Assembly (NCBI GenBank): GCA_017934475.1 | Contig: JAGBJN010000001.1 | Span: 248,001 to 312,000 of the forward strand | DNA from: Clostridia bacterium | GTDB lineage: Bacteria > Bacillota > Clostridia > TANB77 > CAG-508 | DNA: 64,000 nucleotides | Direction of reading: 5' to 3' | In this document: positions 16,538 to 26,802 of the stretch, in pieces | Numbering within the stretch: the stretch's first letter is position 1 | How the letters are laid out: each line of letters starts with the position of its first letter | Made by a program: the position numbers and the translations under genes | Notes under the pieces: model-generated | Databases searched by the model: none | What the model saw: the letters and a program-made list of their open reading frames with translations, nothing else | Told to the model about the DNA's origin: nothing

Positions 16538-17725
16538 CTATTTATCTTGTAAACATTCTATTCCAGGCAATTTCTTTCCTTCTAAAAATTCTAATGATGC
16601 TCCGCCACCTGTTGAAATATGTGTCATTTTATCAGCTAGTCCCATTTTTTCAATTGCTGCTGCAGAATCTCCACCACCTATAACTGTTGTTGCATCTTCC
16701 ATTTCTGCAAGTGCATTTGCTATTCCTCTAGTTCCATTTGCAAATTTTTCATATTCTGATAAACCAACAGGTCCATTCCAAATAATTGTTTTTGCATCTT
16801 TAAATGCATCTTTAAATAATTCTATTGTTTTTGGTCCTATGTCTAAACCTTCCCATCCATCTGGTATATTATCTGAATCTATAACTTTTGCATTTGCATC
16901 TGGACTAAATGCATCTGCTATAACATTATCAACTGGTAAAACTAATTTTACACCTTTTGTTTCTGCTTTTTTGATTAATTCCTGTGCTAAATCTAATTTA
17001 TCTAATTCACAAACTGAATCACCAATACTATATCCCATAGACTTAAAGAATGTATATGCCATTCCTCCACCTATTATTAGTGTATCTACTTTTTCAAGTA
17101 AACTATCTATAACCCCGATTTTATCTGATACTTTAACTCCACCTAATATTGCTACAAATGGTCTTTGTGGATTATCAAGTGCAGATCCTAAGAATTTTAA
17201 TTCTTTTTCTATTAAGAAACCTGAAACTGCTGGCAAAAATTCAGCAATTCCTGCTGTTGAACTATGAGCTCTATGAGCTGTTCCAAACGCATCATTTACA
17301 AATATCTCTGCCATTGAAGCAAATTCTTTTGATAAACTTTCATCATTTTTTTCTTCTCTTGCATCAAAACGTACATTTTCAAGTAATACTATTTCTCCAT
17401 TTTGTAGATTTGCTGTTAATTCTTTTGCACTATCTCCAACAACATCTTTTGCAAGCTTAATTTCTTTTCCAAGTAATCTTTCTAATTCTTTTGCAACAGG
17501 TGCTAAAGAAAAGTCTGGATTAAATTCTCCCTTTGGTCTTCCTAAATGTGATGCAAGTATTATTTTACAATCGTTTTCTAATAAATAATTAATTGTTGGA
17601 AGTGCTCCAACTATTCTTCTATTATCTGTAATATTTTTGTTCTCATCTAATGGAACATTAAAGTCACATCTTACAAAAACTTTTTTTCCTTTTAAATCAA
17701 TATCTCTAATTGTTTTTTTACTCAT
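16538..17725 (-). CDS. pgk: Phosphoglycerate kinase
   Basis: Transfers the acyl phosphate of 1,3-bisphosphoglycerate to ADP. The N-terminal substrate domain has [16 protein letters not shown] and [10 protein letters not shown]; the C-terminal nucleotide domain has [20 protein letters not shown] and, near the end, [16 protein letters not shown] then [17 protein letters not shown] place the start at the ATG at 17725 (395 residues) because AAAGGAGA lies 8 bases upstream; the longer open frame adds seven residues without support. First gene of pgk-nudix-tpiA-gpmI and separated from gapA by the gapA terminator. Confidence 0.96.
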   Translation of the reverse strand: MSKKTIRDIDLKGKKVFVRCDFNVPLDENKNITDNRRIVGALPTINYLLENDCKIILASHLGRPKGEFNPDFSLAPVAKELERLLGKEIKLAKDVVGDSAKELTANLQNGEIVLLENVRFDAREEKNDESLSKEFASMAEIFVNDAFGTAHRAHSSTAGIAEFLPAVSGFLIEKELKFLGSALDNPQRPFVAILGGVKVSDKIGVIDSLLEKVDTLIIGGGMAYTFFKSMGYSIGDSVCELDKLDLAQELIKKAETKGVKLVLPVDNVIADAFSPDANAKVIDSDNIPDGWEGLDIGPKTIELFKDAFKDAKTIIWNGPVGLSEYEKFANGTRGIANALAEMEDATTVIGGGDSAAAIEKMGLADKMTHISTGGGASLEFLEGKKLPGIECLQDK

Positions 17726-17846
17726 ACTTAAATCTCCTTTGTACACTTTAGTAAATAATAATTATTATCATTTAGTTAACATCATTATTTAAAATATTAT
17801 TTATATTATTATTTACTATATATTTAATATGATACAATTCTACAAC

Positions 17847-17876
17847 AAAAAAGAATACTTTTCAAGTATTCTTTTT
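17847..17876 (-). terminator. Terminator of gapA
   Basis: AAAAAGAATACTT and AAGTATTCTTTTT form a 13-bp stem with loop TTC and a T-rich exit on the minus strand, just after the gapA stop. It separates gapA from the pgk operon. Confidence 0.85.
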
Positions 17877-17882
17877 CCTTTT

Positions 17883-18899
17883 TTATCCTAATTCTGCAAA
17901 ATATTTTATTGTCTTAACCATTTGAGATGTATATGAGTTTTCATTATCATACCAAGCAACAACTTGAACTTGATATAATCCATCTTCTATTTTTGTAACC
18001 ATTGTTTGAGTTGCATCAAATAATGAACCATATGTCATACCAATTACATCTGAAGATACTAATTGTTCTTCTGTGTATCCATATGAAGCATTCGCTGATT
18101 TCTTCATAAATTCATTTATTGATTCAGGAGTAATATCATTTCCTCTTACAACAGCAACTAATATAGTTGTTGATCCTGTTGGAACTGGAACTCTTTGTGC
18201 AGATCCAATTAATTTTCCTTTTAATTCTGGTATAACATTTCCAATTGCTTTTGCTGCACCTGTAGAATTTGGAACAATATTTACAGCAGCTGCTCTTGCT
18301 CTTCTAAAATCACCTTTTCTATGTGGTCCATCAAGTACCATTTGATCTCCTGTATAAGCATGAACTGTTGTCATTATTCCAGATTGAATTGGTGCATACT
18401 CATTTAATGCTTTTGCCATAGGTGCTAAACAGTTTGTTGTACATGATGCTGCAGATATAATTGTATCGTCTTTGCTTAATATGTTTTCATTTACACTAAA
18501 TACTACTGTTGGTAAATCATCTCCAGCTGGTGCAGATATAACAACCTTTTTTGCTCCTGCATCTATATGTGCTTGTGATTTTTCTTTTGATGTGTAGAAA
18601 CCTGTACATTCTAGTACTACATCAACACCTAATTCACCCCATGGTAAATTTCTTGCATCTGCTTCTTTATATATTTTTATTGTTTTTCCATCTACTGTGA
18701 TAGAATCTTCTCCTGCTACAACTGTATCTGCTTTTTCATATCTTTTTTGTGCAGAATCATATTTTAATAAATGTGCAAGCATATCTGGGCTAGTTAAGTC
18801 GTTTATTGCAACAACTTCATAACCTTCTGCTCCAAACATTTGTCTAAATGCTAGACGTCCTATACGTCCAAATCCATTAATAGCTACTTTAACTGACAT
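17883..18899 (-). CDS. gapA: Glyceraldehyde-3-phosphate dehydrogenase, type I
   Basis: NAD-dependent oxidation and phosphorylation of glyceraldehyde 3-phosphate. The Rossmann motif [15 protein letters not shown] is at the N-terminus (about 7-21), and the catalytic cysteine lies in [18 protein letters not shown] (Cys about 153). Further hallmarks are [38 protein letters not shown] and [10 protein letters not shown]. 338 residues, normal size. Single gene with its own terminator; the downstream glycolytic genes form a separate unit. An AGGAGG site precedes the start. Confidence 0.97.
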   Translation of the reverse strand: MSVKVAINGFGRIGRLAFRQMFGAEGYEVVAINDLTSPDMLAHLLKYDSAQKRYEKADTVVAGEDSITVDGKTIKIYKEADARNLPWGELGVDVVLECTGFYTSKEKSQAHIDAGAKKVVISAPAGDDLPTVVFSVNENILSKDDTIISAASCTTNCLAPMAKALNEYAPIQSGIMTTVHAYTGDQMVLDGPHRKGDFRRARAAAVNIVPNSTGAAKAIGNVIPELKGKLIGSAQRVPVPTGSTTILVAVVRGNDITPESINEFMKKSANASYGYTEEQLVSSDVIGMTYGSLFDATQTMVTKIEDGLYQVQVVAWYDNENSYTSQMVKTIKYFAELG

Positions 18900-19041
18900 A
18901 TTTTTATTCCTCCTAAGATTATATTATATTTATATTCTTTACGAACAATTTCATTCTATACTAACTATTTTTTATTTGCAAGGGTTTCTATGCACAAATT
19001 TAAATAATTTTTAAATATTTTTAATAAAATTAAAATTCTAC

Positions 19042-19070
19042 TTGCATTATGTATACTAATATGATATAAT
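19042..19070 (+). promoter_or_regulatory. Sigma-A promoter for the 19.1-kb structured RNA
   Basis: TTGCAT and TATAAT separated by exactly 17 bases on the plus strand. A start near 19077 is predicted; no ORF follows, only a structured RNA and a terminator. Confidence 0.75.
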
Positions 19071-19076
19071 GTTTTT

Positions 19077-19390
19077 ACTTTCAAAAATGAAAGGTGTAAC
19101 TGTAAACCCTTAAACAAAAATTGATGGAGGGCCAGACATGGGTAAAAGAGGACATCCCAGTTCCGCAAAATCAATCAATAATTAAAATTTCCAGGCGGTA
19201 TCCGGCATGCGTAGCAAAGTGCTCCGGGCTAAATAACGAAAGGAGTAAAGGATGCGGATCAGATATCCTTCATGGTTTGATTAGTGTTTGATTTGTTAAA
19301 AAATTAACAAGCAAAGTGACATTCACATCGAATTAAATAATCCAAAAAAACCGGGGCGGCTGTTTAATTACACTCGTCCCTGTTTTTTTT
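19077..19390 (+). ncRNA. ~310-nt structured noncoding RNA, possibly raiA-type
   Basis: A plus-strand transcript with its own promoter and a strong terminator (CGGGGCG...CGTCCCTG then eight T, 19351-19388). It has no credible ORF, and its G+C content is well above the flanks. Stable elements include ATGGG/CCCAG (19138-19161), TTGATGG...ATCAATCAA (19120-19178), CCGGCA/TGCTCCGG around 19202-19229, and GGATGCGGATCAGATATCC (19250-19268). Segments such as GGTGTAACTGTAAACCC and CCAGGCGGTATCCGGCA remind me of the raiA RNA motif of Firmicutes, but this is recall, not a search. The terminator overlaps the last codons of addA on the other strand. Confidence 0.8.
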
Positions 19391-22300
19391 GTTTCATTTC
19401 AATTTTTCCAATCCATGTAGAATATATCATCATTTTACTAACTTTTTTATTTAATGATTTTTCTATAGCTTCCTTATATAGATTTAATTGTTCTTCATAT
19501 CTTTCGATTAATTTATTTTCTTCACCTTTTTTTACATAATCTGTCTTATAATCTACTAATATTAATTCATCATTTTTATTAATATAATATAAATCTATAA
19601 TACCTTGAACCAATATTTTATCATTTTCTGGATAATCTTTATTTAGTCTATTAGCTGATATTTCTAAATAGAAAGGTTCCTCTTCATGTATTTCTTTTGC
19701 CTCTTTTAGTTCCTTAAATAAATTAGAATTAATATAATCTAAAATTGTATTTATATTTATTGATTTTGCTTCTTCTTTTAAGATTATTTCTTTTTCAGCA
19801 AGTTCATTTATTAATTTCTCAATTTCTTCTTTAGTGTATTCTTTTTTCTTATCTAATCTTTGGAAACATAAATGCATTAATGTACCTTTTCTCGCATTTG
19901 TAATTAGTTCCTTCTTTTGTACCATAAACTTTGGTATATCAAATATGTATTCCTGTTTTTTATTTATTATATCGTCTAAATTTAACTCTTTTTGACTTTC
20001 TTCTTTTAGTTTAGATACTGATGTTTTTGTTGGAACAACCGAAGAATTTAAATATTTATATTTCCAATTTAACTGGCTTTTTATTTCTTCTAATATATTT
20101 TTATTTTCATCTGTTATTATTTTTTCTTTTTCACTATCTTTTATATCTTCTTTAGACTTTGTATCGTTTAACTCTTTCCTTGATTCTATTTTATGAACTT
20201 TTACATTTATTTTATCTTGGCTTTTATCTTTAAGGCATAATAATAAAATCCAGTTCAAATATGAAGTATATTTTCTTAACAATGTTGTATTTAATTCTTC
20301 TCCTTCTTTTTGTTTAAAAAGTGAAAGCATATCTTTAAGGTCTTTTTCTTCCTTAGCATAGTTTTTCATACTTCCAGTTATAATTAATTTTTCTCTTGCT
20401 CTTGTTAATGCAACATATAAAACTCTCATTTCTTCAGATATCATTTCTCTTTCTAGTTTTATTCTTAAAGCATATTTTGCAAGTGTTGAAAAACTAACCT
20501 TTGTTTCACTATCAATAAATTTTGGGCCAAAACCATAATCCTGGTGTAAGATTATGGTTTCATTCAAGTCTCTTTTATTAAACTGTTTACCTGTACCAGA
20601 TACAAATACAACAGGAAATTCTAGCCCTTTACTTTTGTGAATACTCATTATTCTAACAACATTATCATTTTCTCCGACTATCTTTGCAGAAGATAAATCC
20701 CCAGAACTTAGTTTAAGTCTATCAATGAAATTTATAAAATTATAAAGTCCTTTAAAGCTTGCTGTTTCATATTGTTTTGCTCTTTCAAAAAGCATTTTTA
20801 AGTTTGCTTTTTTTAGCGAACCATTATTTAATAATCCAACATAGTTATAATAACCAGTTTCTTCATATATTTGCCATATTAGCTCATCAAGAGGCTTTTC
20901 TCTTTCTAGTTCTTTAAATCTTTCTAACATATCTAGAAAATAATTTATCTTATTTCTTAATTCTTCACTAACTGCAATTCTAGCTTTAAGCATTGCTTCA
21001 TAAAAGAATCCATACTTGTCATTTAATCGAATTTCTATTAAATCATTATCTGTAAAATTACCAATAGGAGATCTTAGAACCGCAACAAGTGGTATATCTT
21101 GCATTGGATTATTTATTATTTTAAGTAACGATATTATTGTTTGTATTTCTATTGTTTCTAAATAATTTGATGAAGTATCTGAATATACAGGTATATTTCT
21201 AGAATTTAATTCTTTCTCATATATTTCTGCCACATCTGTAGTTGTTCTTAAAAGTATTGCAATATCCTTGTACTTTATTTCTCTTGTTCCTTGTTTTTTA
21301 TCAAATACTTTGAATTTATCACTTATTAGTTCTTCTATTCTATCTGCTACTACTTTTGCCTCTTCTTCATTTTTTTCTATTATTTCTAATTTTTCTAACT
21401 TTTTATTTTCTTTTGTTTCATCGTTCTCATCTTCATCTTCATTGTTTGATTCATATTCTAATTCTTCTTCATCCTCAACATTTTTATTTAAATCTAGAAT
21501 ATGTAGCTCAGGTATGAATCTATCTGTTTCTTCTTTTTCATAATCTGCACCAAGGTTTAAATATTCTTCCTCTGTGTAATCTACATCACCAAGTTTTCTG
21601 CTCATTATTTCTTTAAATACCCAATTTGTAACATCAAGAACTTCTTCTCTACTTCTAAAGTTCTTAAATAATTGAATTTTTCTTCCACCTTCAGATTTCT
21701 TTTCATCAACCTTACTATATGTATCATATTTTTCAGAAAAAAGTTCTACTCTAGCTTGTCTAAATCTATATATACTTTGTTTTATATCTCCAACCATGAA
21801 AATATTATTTCCATTTGAAATACTTGTTAAAATATATTCTTGAACTAAATTACTATCTTGATACTCATCTATTGCAATTTCGTTAAACTTTTCTTTAAGT
21901 GATAATGCTATATCACTTGGGACAATTTTTTCATCTTCTTTTTTAGTTAATATTTTTAGTGCTAAATGTTCTATATCATGAAAATCTATTTTATTTTTTT
22001 CTCTTTTCTTTTCCGAGAATTTTTCTTCAAATTCTAAAATTAAATCTTTTATAGAATCTAAAACATCATACATTTCAAATAATACTTCATTTGCTTCTTT
22101 AGATGTAAACAATTTCATCCTTTTTAAAGAATCTTTTATATTATCTTTTACTTTATCTCTTGTTTTTTTAGCTTCTTCTTTGTATTCTAAAGTTATTTTT
22201 TTATCTGTAGGCCATGTCTTAAATTTTAACACTTGCGATTCAGCACATAGTTTATCCCATTTATTTTCATCTTTACCTTGTATAATTTTTATTAAATTAT

Positions 22301-23072
22301 CTGTTAAATCTTTATCAGACCAAACTATTTTTTCATACTTTTCTAATTCTTCAAATCTATTTAAATTTTTAGCAAGTTGTTCAAGTTTTAATGAATTTTC
22401 AGTTAATTTTGCAAGAGTTTCTTCAAGTAATATTTCTCCCCAGATTGTTTTTGAAAAATCAACATCAAGACTATCTTTTAAATTGAACATTTCAACTTTT
22501 TCCTTAAGCCATAATTCTGGGAAAGGATTACTTTGTATTTGATTTTCTATTTTTAAAACTATATTTTTTAAATCATCGTCTCCTCTGTAGTTTGCATATA
22601 AATCAATTAATTTTAAAAATCTTTTATCTTTATTTATATATTTTTCTTCAAATAAGTTATCTAATACCTCTTGTTTTAGAAGTTCCATTTCAGATGAATC
22701 ACCTATTTGAAAATTGGCAGATATATCTATTTCATAAAAATAATTCCTAATTATATCTAGACAGAATGAGTGTATTGTACAAATATTAGCCTTATTTAAT
22801 AAAGTAATTTGTCTTTGTAAATGCATATCTGATGGATTTTCTTCTATCTTTTTATAAATTGCATCAAGTATTCTTTCTCTCATTTCAGATGCTGCAGCAT
22901 TTGTAAAGGTAACAACTAAAATTTTATCTATATCTATTTTTTCATCTATTATTTTATGAATTATACGCTCAACTAATACCGCTGTTTTACCGCTTCCGGC
23001 AGCAGCAGCAACTAGTAAATTTGAACCTTTTTCTTCAATTGCTTGTTTTTGTTCTTTTGTCCAATCTGGCAT
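19368..23072 (-). CDS. addA: ATP-dependent helicase/nuclease subunit AddA
   Basis: The helicase-nuclease that, with AddB, resects double-strand breaks toward Chi. 1234 residues, as expected. An SF1A helicase core shows Walker A VAAAAGSGKTAVLVERI (about 21-37), motif II IDEYQDSN, GDIKQSIYRFRQA, VRIMSIHKSKGLEFPVVF and YVALTRAREKL. The C-terminal RecB-type nuclease has LVDYKTDYV near residue 1190. I chose the ATG at 23072 (MPDWTKEQKQAIEEKG), 12 codons inside the open frame, because GGAAG lies before it and homologues begin there. addB is not adjacent, unlike the usual addBA order. Its last codons lie within the terminator of the convergent RNA. Confidence 0.95.
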   Translation of the reverse strand: MPDWTKEQKQAIEEKGSNLLVAAAAGSGKTAVLVERIIHKIIDEKIDIDKILVVTFTNAAASEMRERILDAIYKKIEENPSDMHLQRQITLLNKANICTIHSFCLDIIRNYFYEIDISANFQIGDSSEMELLKQEVLDNLFEEKYINKDKRFLKLIDLYANYRGDDDLKNIVLKIENQIQSNPFPELWLKEKVEMFNLKDSLDVDFSKTIWGEILLEETLAKLTENSLKLEQLAKNLNRFEELEKYEKIVWSDKDLTDNLIKIIQGKDENKWDKLCAESQVLKFKTWPTDKKITLEYKEEAKKTRDKVKDNIKDSLKRMKLFTSKEANEVLFEMYDVLDSIKDLILEFEEKFSEKKREKNKIDFHDIEHLALKILTKKEDEKIVPSDIALSLKEKFNEIAIDEYQDSNLVQEYILTSISNGNNIFMVGDIKQSIYRFRQARVELFSEKYDTYSKVDEKKSEGGRKIQLFKNFRSREEVLDVTNWVFKEIMSRKLGDVDYTEEEYLNLGADYEKEETDRFIPELHILDLNKNVEDEEELEYESNNEDEDENDETKENKKLEKLEIIEKNEEEAKVVADRIEELISDKFKVFDKKQGTREIKYKDIAILLRTTTDVAEIYEKELNSRNIPVYSDTSSNYLETIEIQTIISLLKIINNPMQDIPLVAVLRSPIGNFTDNDLIEIRLNDKYGFFYEAMLKARIAVSEELRNKINYFLDMLERFKELEREKPLDELIWQIYEETGYYNYVGLLNNGSLKKANLKMLFERAKQYETASFKGLYNFINFIDRLKLSSGDLSSAKIVGENDNVVRIMSIHKSKGLEFPVVFVSGTGKQFNKRDLNETIILHQDYGFGPKFIDSETKVSFSTLAKYALRIKLEREMISEEMRVLYVALTRAREKLIITGSMKNYAKEEKDLKDMLSLFKQKEGEELNTTLLRKYTSYLNWILLLCLKDKSQDKINVKVHKIESRKELNDTKSKEDIKDSEKEKIITDENKNILEEIKSQLNWKYKYLNSSVVPTKTSVSKLKEESQKELNLDDIINKKQEYIFDIPKFMVQKKELITNARKGTLMHLCFQRLDKKKEYTKEEIEKLINELAEKEIILKEEAKSININTILDYINSNLFKELKEAKEIHEEEPFYLEISANRLNKDYPENDKILVQGIIDLYYINKNDELILVDYKTDYVKKGEENKLIERYEEQLNLYKEAIEKSLNKKVSKMMIYSTWIGKIEMKQKKQGRV

Positions 23073-23141
23073 ATTTCTTCCTTCTTTTCCTCTTTTATCT
23101 TTTTGCAAATTATATTATATTTAATTTCTATTGTCAAAAAT

Positions 23142-23181
23142 AAAAAACATAGTTCTTTAAATATAAGAATTATGTTTTTTT
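23142..23181 (-). terminator. Terminator of the 133-residue gene
   Basis: AAAAAACATAGTTCTT and AAGAATTATGTTTTTT pair with one G-U and stand just after the stop at 23186 on the minus strand. Confidence 0.75.
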
Positions 23182-23185
23182 ATTT

Positions 23186-23587
23186 TTATGAAAATCTACT
23201 TTTTCCATCATTACTTCTTCTTACATGATATCCTGAAATTTTTGACTCTTTTTCTTTTTCCTCTTTTTGTTTTTTTAAATTTTCTGCCAATTCTTCTTGT
23301 GTACATTTTAAACTATTTCTAAACTTTATTGCCTTTTCGTTATTATTTTCTTCTTTGCTTTTAACTGCAATATTACCATTTTCATCTGAAATTATTAATC
23401 CATTATCTATTGCCATTTTTAGACACTCAGCTATTTCTTTTTTCTCGTAAAATTTTCCTTCAGCAGACATACTTATTATATTACAAATCATATTTATTGT
23501 AGATTTTGGTCTTTTTTTTAATACAACTCTTATTAAATCAAATAATTTCTCATTAAAAACTTTATTTTCGTCTTCGTTATTTATCAT
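23186..23587 (-). CDS. Hypothetical cytoplasmic protein
   Basis: A 133-residue hydrophilic protein that I do not recognise. The N-terminal part (about 10-85) is predicted mostly helical, with a pattern (LFDLIRVVLKKRPKSTINMI, then KEIAECLKMAIDNGLIISDE NGNIAV) reminiscent of a winged-helix fold. The C-terminal part is highly charged and coiled-coil prone (EELAENLKKQKEEKEKES), ending in a basic HVRRSNDGKSRFS tail. A GGGAGAAG ribosome site precedes the ATG and a terminator follows. It lies between spoIIQ and addA; no operon partner. Function unknown. Confidence 0.65.
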   Translation of the reverse strand: MINNEDENKVFNEKLFDLIRVVLKKRPKSTINMICNIISMSAEGKFYEKKEIAECLKMAIDNGLIISDENGNIAVKSKEENNNEKAIKFRNSLKCTQEELAENLKKQKEEKEKESKISGYHVRRSNDGKSRFS

Positions 23588-23656
23588 ATTTATTCTTCTC
23601 CCTATTAATTCTACATAACTATTATATCATTTTTTTCTTTAAATTGCTACTTTTTA

Positions 23657-24433
23657 TTAAAATACATTTGGATCTATATTCTCTCCGTCTTTTAATATTT
23701 CAAAATGAAGATGTGGTTCATCTGCAATTTCGAATGCACCAGTATTTCCTACAGTACCTATAGTTTGTCCTTTATTTACTTTTTCTCCTTCTTTTACGAA
23801 CTCAGCAGTTAACAAATTAGCATATACAGAACTATATCCATTAACATGTTCAATAACAACCGTTATTCCATACCTTGGATCATTTTTTATTGATTTTATA
23901 GTACCCGCTTCTGCCGATTTTACAACAGATGTTTTTGGCGCTTTTATATCTATTCCTAAATGTGTTACCCATTCTCCTAATGTATTTGAATACACTAAGT
24001 CTTCTTTTGCAAATTCTTTAATTATTTCTCCTTCAACTGGTTTTTCAAATTCAGGATCTTGTAATATTTCTTCTTCCTCTTCTTGCTCTGTTTCCTGTTC
24101 TTTTTCTTCCTCCTTTACTTCATTTGCTTTTACCATATTAGATGTATTTATTGCAATTTTATTTACTACTTCTTCTTTTTTATTTTCTCCTTCATCCTCT
24201 ATCACAACCTGTTGTATTGTTTTACCAATTGAAGTACTTACAGGAGCTGTATTTTCACTTTTTCCTAAATCTGTTATACTACTTTTTATTTCTGCAATCT
24301 TTAATTCTTTTTCTACTACATCACTATATATTACAAAAAAGATAGTGAATGCAAGTATAGCAATTATAAAAACCGAAATTGAAATTAATAGAATTTTTCT
24401 TATTTGTTTTTCATCATTAAATAAAATTTTCAT
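23657..24433 (-). CDS. spoIIQ: M23 peptidase, SpoIIQ-like forespore protein
   Basis: A 258-residue protein with one N-terminal membrane segment (about 14-38), a Glu-rich stalk (about 110-125, EEKEQETEQEEEEE), and a C-terminal M23 LytM domain (about 150-258). Both zinc motifs are intact: THLGIDIKAP (HxxxD) and EPHLHFEI (HxH). SpoIIQ couples the forespore to the mother cell via SpoIIIAH; in Bacillus the catalytic residues are lost, whereas clostridial SpoIIQ keeps them, as here. Its place directly downstream of spoIID and sigF supports the assignment. A generic M23 peptidase remains possible. Confidence 0.8.
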   Translation of the reverse strand: MKILFNDEKQIRKILLISISVFIIAILAFTIFFVIYSDVVEKELKIAEIKSSITDLGKSENTAPVSTSIGKTIQQVVIEDEGENKKEEVVNKIAINTSNMVKANEVKEEEKEQETEQEEEEEILQDPEFEKPVEGEIIKEFAKEDLVYSNTLGEWVTHLGIDIKAPKTSVVKSAEAGTIKSIKNDPRYGITVVIEHVNGYSSVYANLLTAEFVKEGEKVNKGQTIGTVGNTGAFEIADEPHLHFEILKDGENIDPNVF

Positions 24434-24525
24434 TATGGATTTTCCTCCTTACCTTGAACTTTGACTTTTGTTCTCTAGTTCTCTTTTTCTTCTATAATTA
24501 TTTCCATTTTTTTCATTTATATACA

Positions 24526-25539
24526 TCATATATCCACAATTTCTACCCCTGTATAGAAATGTTTTATTATATCTTCATATGAATTTCCTTCTTTTGCCAT
24601 ACTATCTGCTCCAGTTTGACTCATTCCTACCCCATGACCATATCCAATAACTTCAAATGAAACTTCATCATTTTCTATTTCTATTTTAAAGTTTGCAGAT
24701 TTTAATCCCATTAAACTTCTAACTTCTACTCCTGATAATTCTTTATTACCAATCCTTATTTTTTTAACTCTATTAGAATCAGTATATTCTAGTACTTTTA
24801 TACATTCTATATTATCGAAATTTATTTCAAAATCAGGATATCTATCTTTCATCTTTTCTATAAATTCTTCTTTACTCAAACTTACTTCTGATTGATATTG
24901 ACTATATGCATCTTCCCCTGCAGTTTCTACTGCTTGTAAATAAGGATAACCATTTCCTCCCCAAACATTTAAGGTTGTCTCTGTTTTTCCTCCACTATTT
25001 GAATGAAAAAAAGCATTAATAACTTGTCCGTCATATTCGACTACTTTTCCCTTTGTTTCTTCTACAGCATTGACTATTTTATTCCAATTATTTTCTCTTT
25101 CATTTTCTTCCCATCTTGCAAACCTATTTTCTTTTGAAATCCATGCTTGGCAACAGTTTGAGTCATCACAAATATCTGCATCTCCATGTTTATTTCCACT
25201 ATGTTCTATTTTAAATATTGTATAAGTTCTAGCAACAACCGCTTGTGCTTTTAATGCTTCTTTTTCAAAACTTGCTGGCATTTCTGCTGAAACAACTCCA
25301 TATAAATATTCATCAATTGGAATTTCTTCTATACTATCATCTTTTGAATGTAAAAGTTTTATAGTATTATACTCTTTATAGTCATAATTACTTACATTCT
25401 CATTTTCATTAATTGTTTGTTCAATTGTATTTTCATCTACATTTGCAACTGTTTCTTTATTATCTCTTTTTACAAATATTATTGGAATAAAAAAACATAC
25501 TATTACAAAAATCCACACATAAAATATTATTTTTTTCAT
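24526..25539 (-). CDS. spoIID: Stage II sporulation protein D, septal peptidoglycan transglycosylase
   Basis: A membrane-anchored lytic transglycosylase that removes stem-stripped glycan during engulfment. N-terminal membrane segment about 3-20. The SpoIID domain shows the catalytic Glu in YGVVSAEMPASFEKEALKAQ, then AVVARTYTIF, the clostridial zinc-cysteine motif ICDDSNCCQAW, FFHSNSGGKTET and GYGHGVGMSQTGADSMA. I chose the ATG at 25539 (337 residues), since GAGGTGGT lies 5 bases before it; the open frame begins four codons earlier. It follows sigF by 15 bases and precedes spoIIQ, consistent with sigma-F/E control. Confidence 0.94.
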   Translation of the reverse strand: MKKIIFYVWIFVIVCFFIPIIFVKRDNKETVANVDENTIEQTINENENVSNYDYKEYNTIKLLHSKDDSIEEIPIDEYLYGVVSAEMPASFEKEALKAQAVVARTYTIFKIEHSGNKHGDADICDDSNCCQAWISKENRFARWEENERENNWNKIVNAVEETKGKVVEYDGQVINAFFHSNSGGKTETTLNVWGGNGYPYLQAVETAGEDAYSQYQSEVSLSKEEFIEKMKDRYPDFEINFDNIECIKVLEYTDSNRVKKIRIGNKELSGVEVRSLMGLKSANFKIEIENDEVSFEVIGYGHGVGMSQTGADSMAKEGNSYEDIIKHFYTGVEIVDI

Positions 25540-25553
25540 ATACCACCTCATAT

Positions 25554-26279
25554 TTATACTACCAATTTCTCTTTCATTGTATTTAAAACTCTTTTTTCTA
25601 TTCTTGATACTTGAACTTGGCTAATTCCTAATATTCTAGCTACTTCCATTTGTGTTTTATTTTTATAATATCTAAGCATTATTATTTCTTTATCTCTTTT
25701 CTCTAAATTTTCAATTACCTTATTTAATGATATTTTATTTATTACCTGTTCTGCTTCATCTACTTTTGTACTTAATGTATCTATAAACGAAATACCATCT
25801 TCATCATTTGAGTAACTATTATCATAAATTGATATTATTGGATTCATAGAATCCATTGCAATTGCAATATCTTCTTTTGTTACTTTTAATTCTTGTGCTA
25901 TTTCTGTTATTGTAATATCTCTATTTTTTTCTCTTATATATTTATTTTGAATTTCTCTTATTTTTATTGCTAATTCCTTTATACTTCTACTTATTTTTAC
26001 ACTACCATCATCTCTAATAAATCTTTTTATTTCTCCTAAAATATATGGCACAGCATAAGTAGAAAGCTTAACATCGAATGAAGTATCAAATCGTTTTATT
26101 GATTTAATAAAACCTATTGTTCCTATTTGATATAAATCTTCTAATTCATATCCTCTATCTTTAAATCTTTTTACAATGCTCCAAATTAGTCCATTATTTT
26201 CTTCAATTAATTTTGTCATCATTTCTTGGTTCCCTTTTTGAGCTTCAATAATATCTTGTATTTTATTTTCACATACCAT
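25554..26279 (-). CDS. sigF: RNA polymerase sigma-F, early forespore sigma factor
   Basis: Third gene of the spoIIA operon; directs early forespore transcription and is held inactive by SpoIIAB. Sigma-70 regions are visible: region 2 (about 30-90, LIEENNGLIWSIVKRFKDRG then YELEDLYQIGTIGFIKSIKR), region 3 (about 105-150) and region 4 with LRYYKNKTQMEVARILGISQ then VQVSRIEKRVL. The start is the ATG at 26279 (241 residues); an in-frame GTG four codons upstream overlaps the AAGGAG ribosome site and cannot be used. Twenty bases behind spoIIAB. Confidence 0.95.
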   Translation of the reverse strand: MVCENKIQDIIEAQKGNQEMMTKLIEENNGLIWSIVKRFKDRGYELEDLYQIGTIGFIKSIKRFDTSFDVKLSTYAVPYILGEIKRFIRDDGSVKISRSIKELAIKIREIQNKYIREKNRDITITEIAQELKVTKEDIAIAMDSMNPIISIYDNSYSNDEDGISFIDTLSTKVDEAEQVINKISLNKVIENLEKRDKEIIMLRYYKNKTQMEVARILGISQVQVSRIEKRVLNTMKEKLVV

Positions 26280-26299
26280 TTTAGATGACACTCCTTATT

Positions 26300-26785
26300 T
26301 TAATTTTTTGTTATTTTAGTTAAAACTTTGGAAATGTCTTCCTCTGATATATCTACTTTTTTTATTGTTTTTTTCATAGTTACTTTAGTTCCCATTCCAA
26401 CAATCGACTCAATTTTTATTTCGTCCATAAAGCTTTCCATTATAGTAAATCCCATGCCAGATCGTTCTAAATCTGGTTTTGATGTAAACAGTGGTTTTCT
26501 TGCTTCTTCAATATTTTCAATTCCTTTTCCGTTATCTGATATTTCAATAATAACCAATTCACCTATAATCTTACATCTTATTTTTACTATGCCATCTTGA
26601 TTTTCATAACCATGAACTATGCTATTAGTAACCGCTTCAGATACAGCCGTTTTTATGTCTGATATTTCTTCAATTGTAGGATCCAAACTTGCAACAAATG
26701 CAGCAACACTAATCCTAGCAAATGCCTCATTGTTAGATTTACTCTCAAATTCTAACTTCATTTCATTTTCAAATATATTTTTCAT
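26300..26785 (-). CDS. spoIIAB: Anti-sigma-F factor and serine kinase SpoIIAB
   Basis: A GHKL-family kinase that binds and silences sigma-F and phosphorylates SpoIIAA. The N-box [13 protein letters not shown] (about 48-60), G1 [11 protein letters not shown] (about 84-94) and G2 [10 protein letters not shown] (about 112-121) are intact. The 161 residues are about 15 longer than the Bacillus protein, mostly at the C-terminus ([20 protein letters not shown]). It begins 17 bases after the stop of the frame-corrected spoIIAA, so normal coupling within spoIIA exists only if the spoIIAA frame shift is made. Confidence 0.95.
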   Translation of the reverse strand: MKNIFENEMKLEFESKSNNEAFARISVAAFVASLDPTIEEISDIKTAVSEAVTNSIVHGYENQDGIVKIRCKIIGELVIIEISDNGKGIENIEEARKPLFTSKPDLERSGMGFTIMESFMDEIKIESIVGMGTKVTMKKTIKKVDISEEDISKVLTKITKN

Positions 26786-26802
26786 AATTTCATTTTCTCC
26801 TT

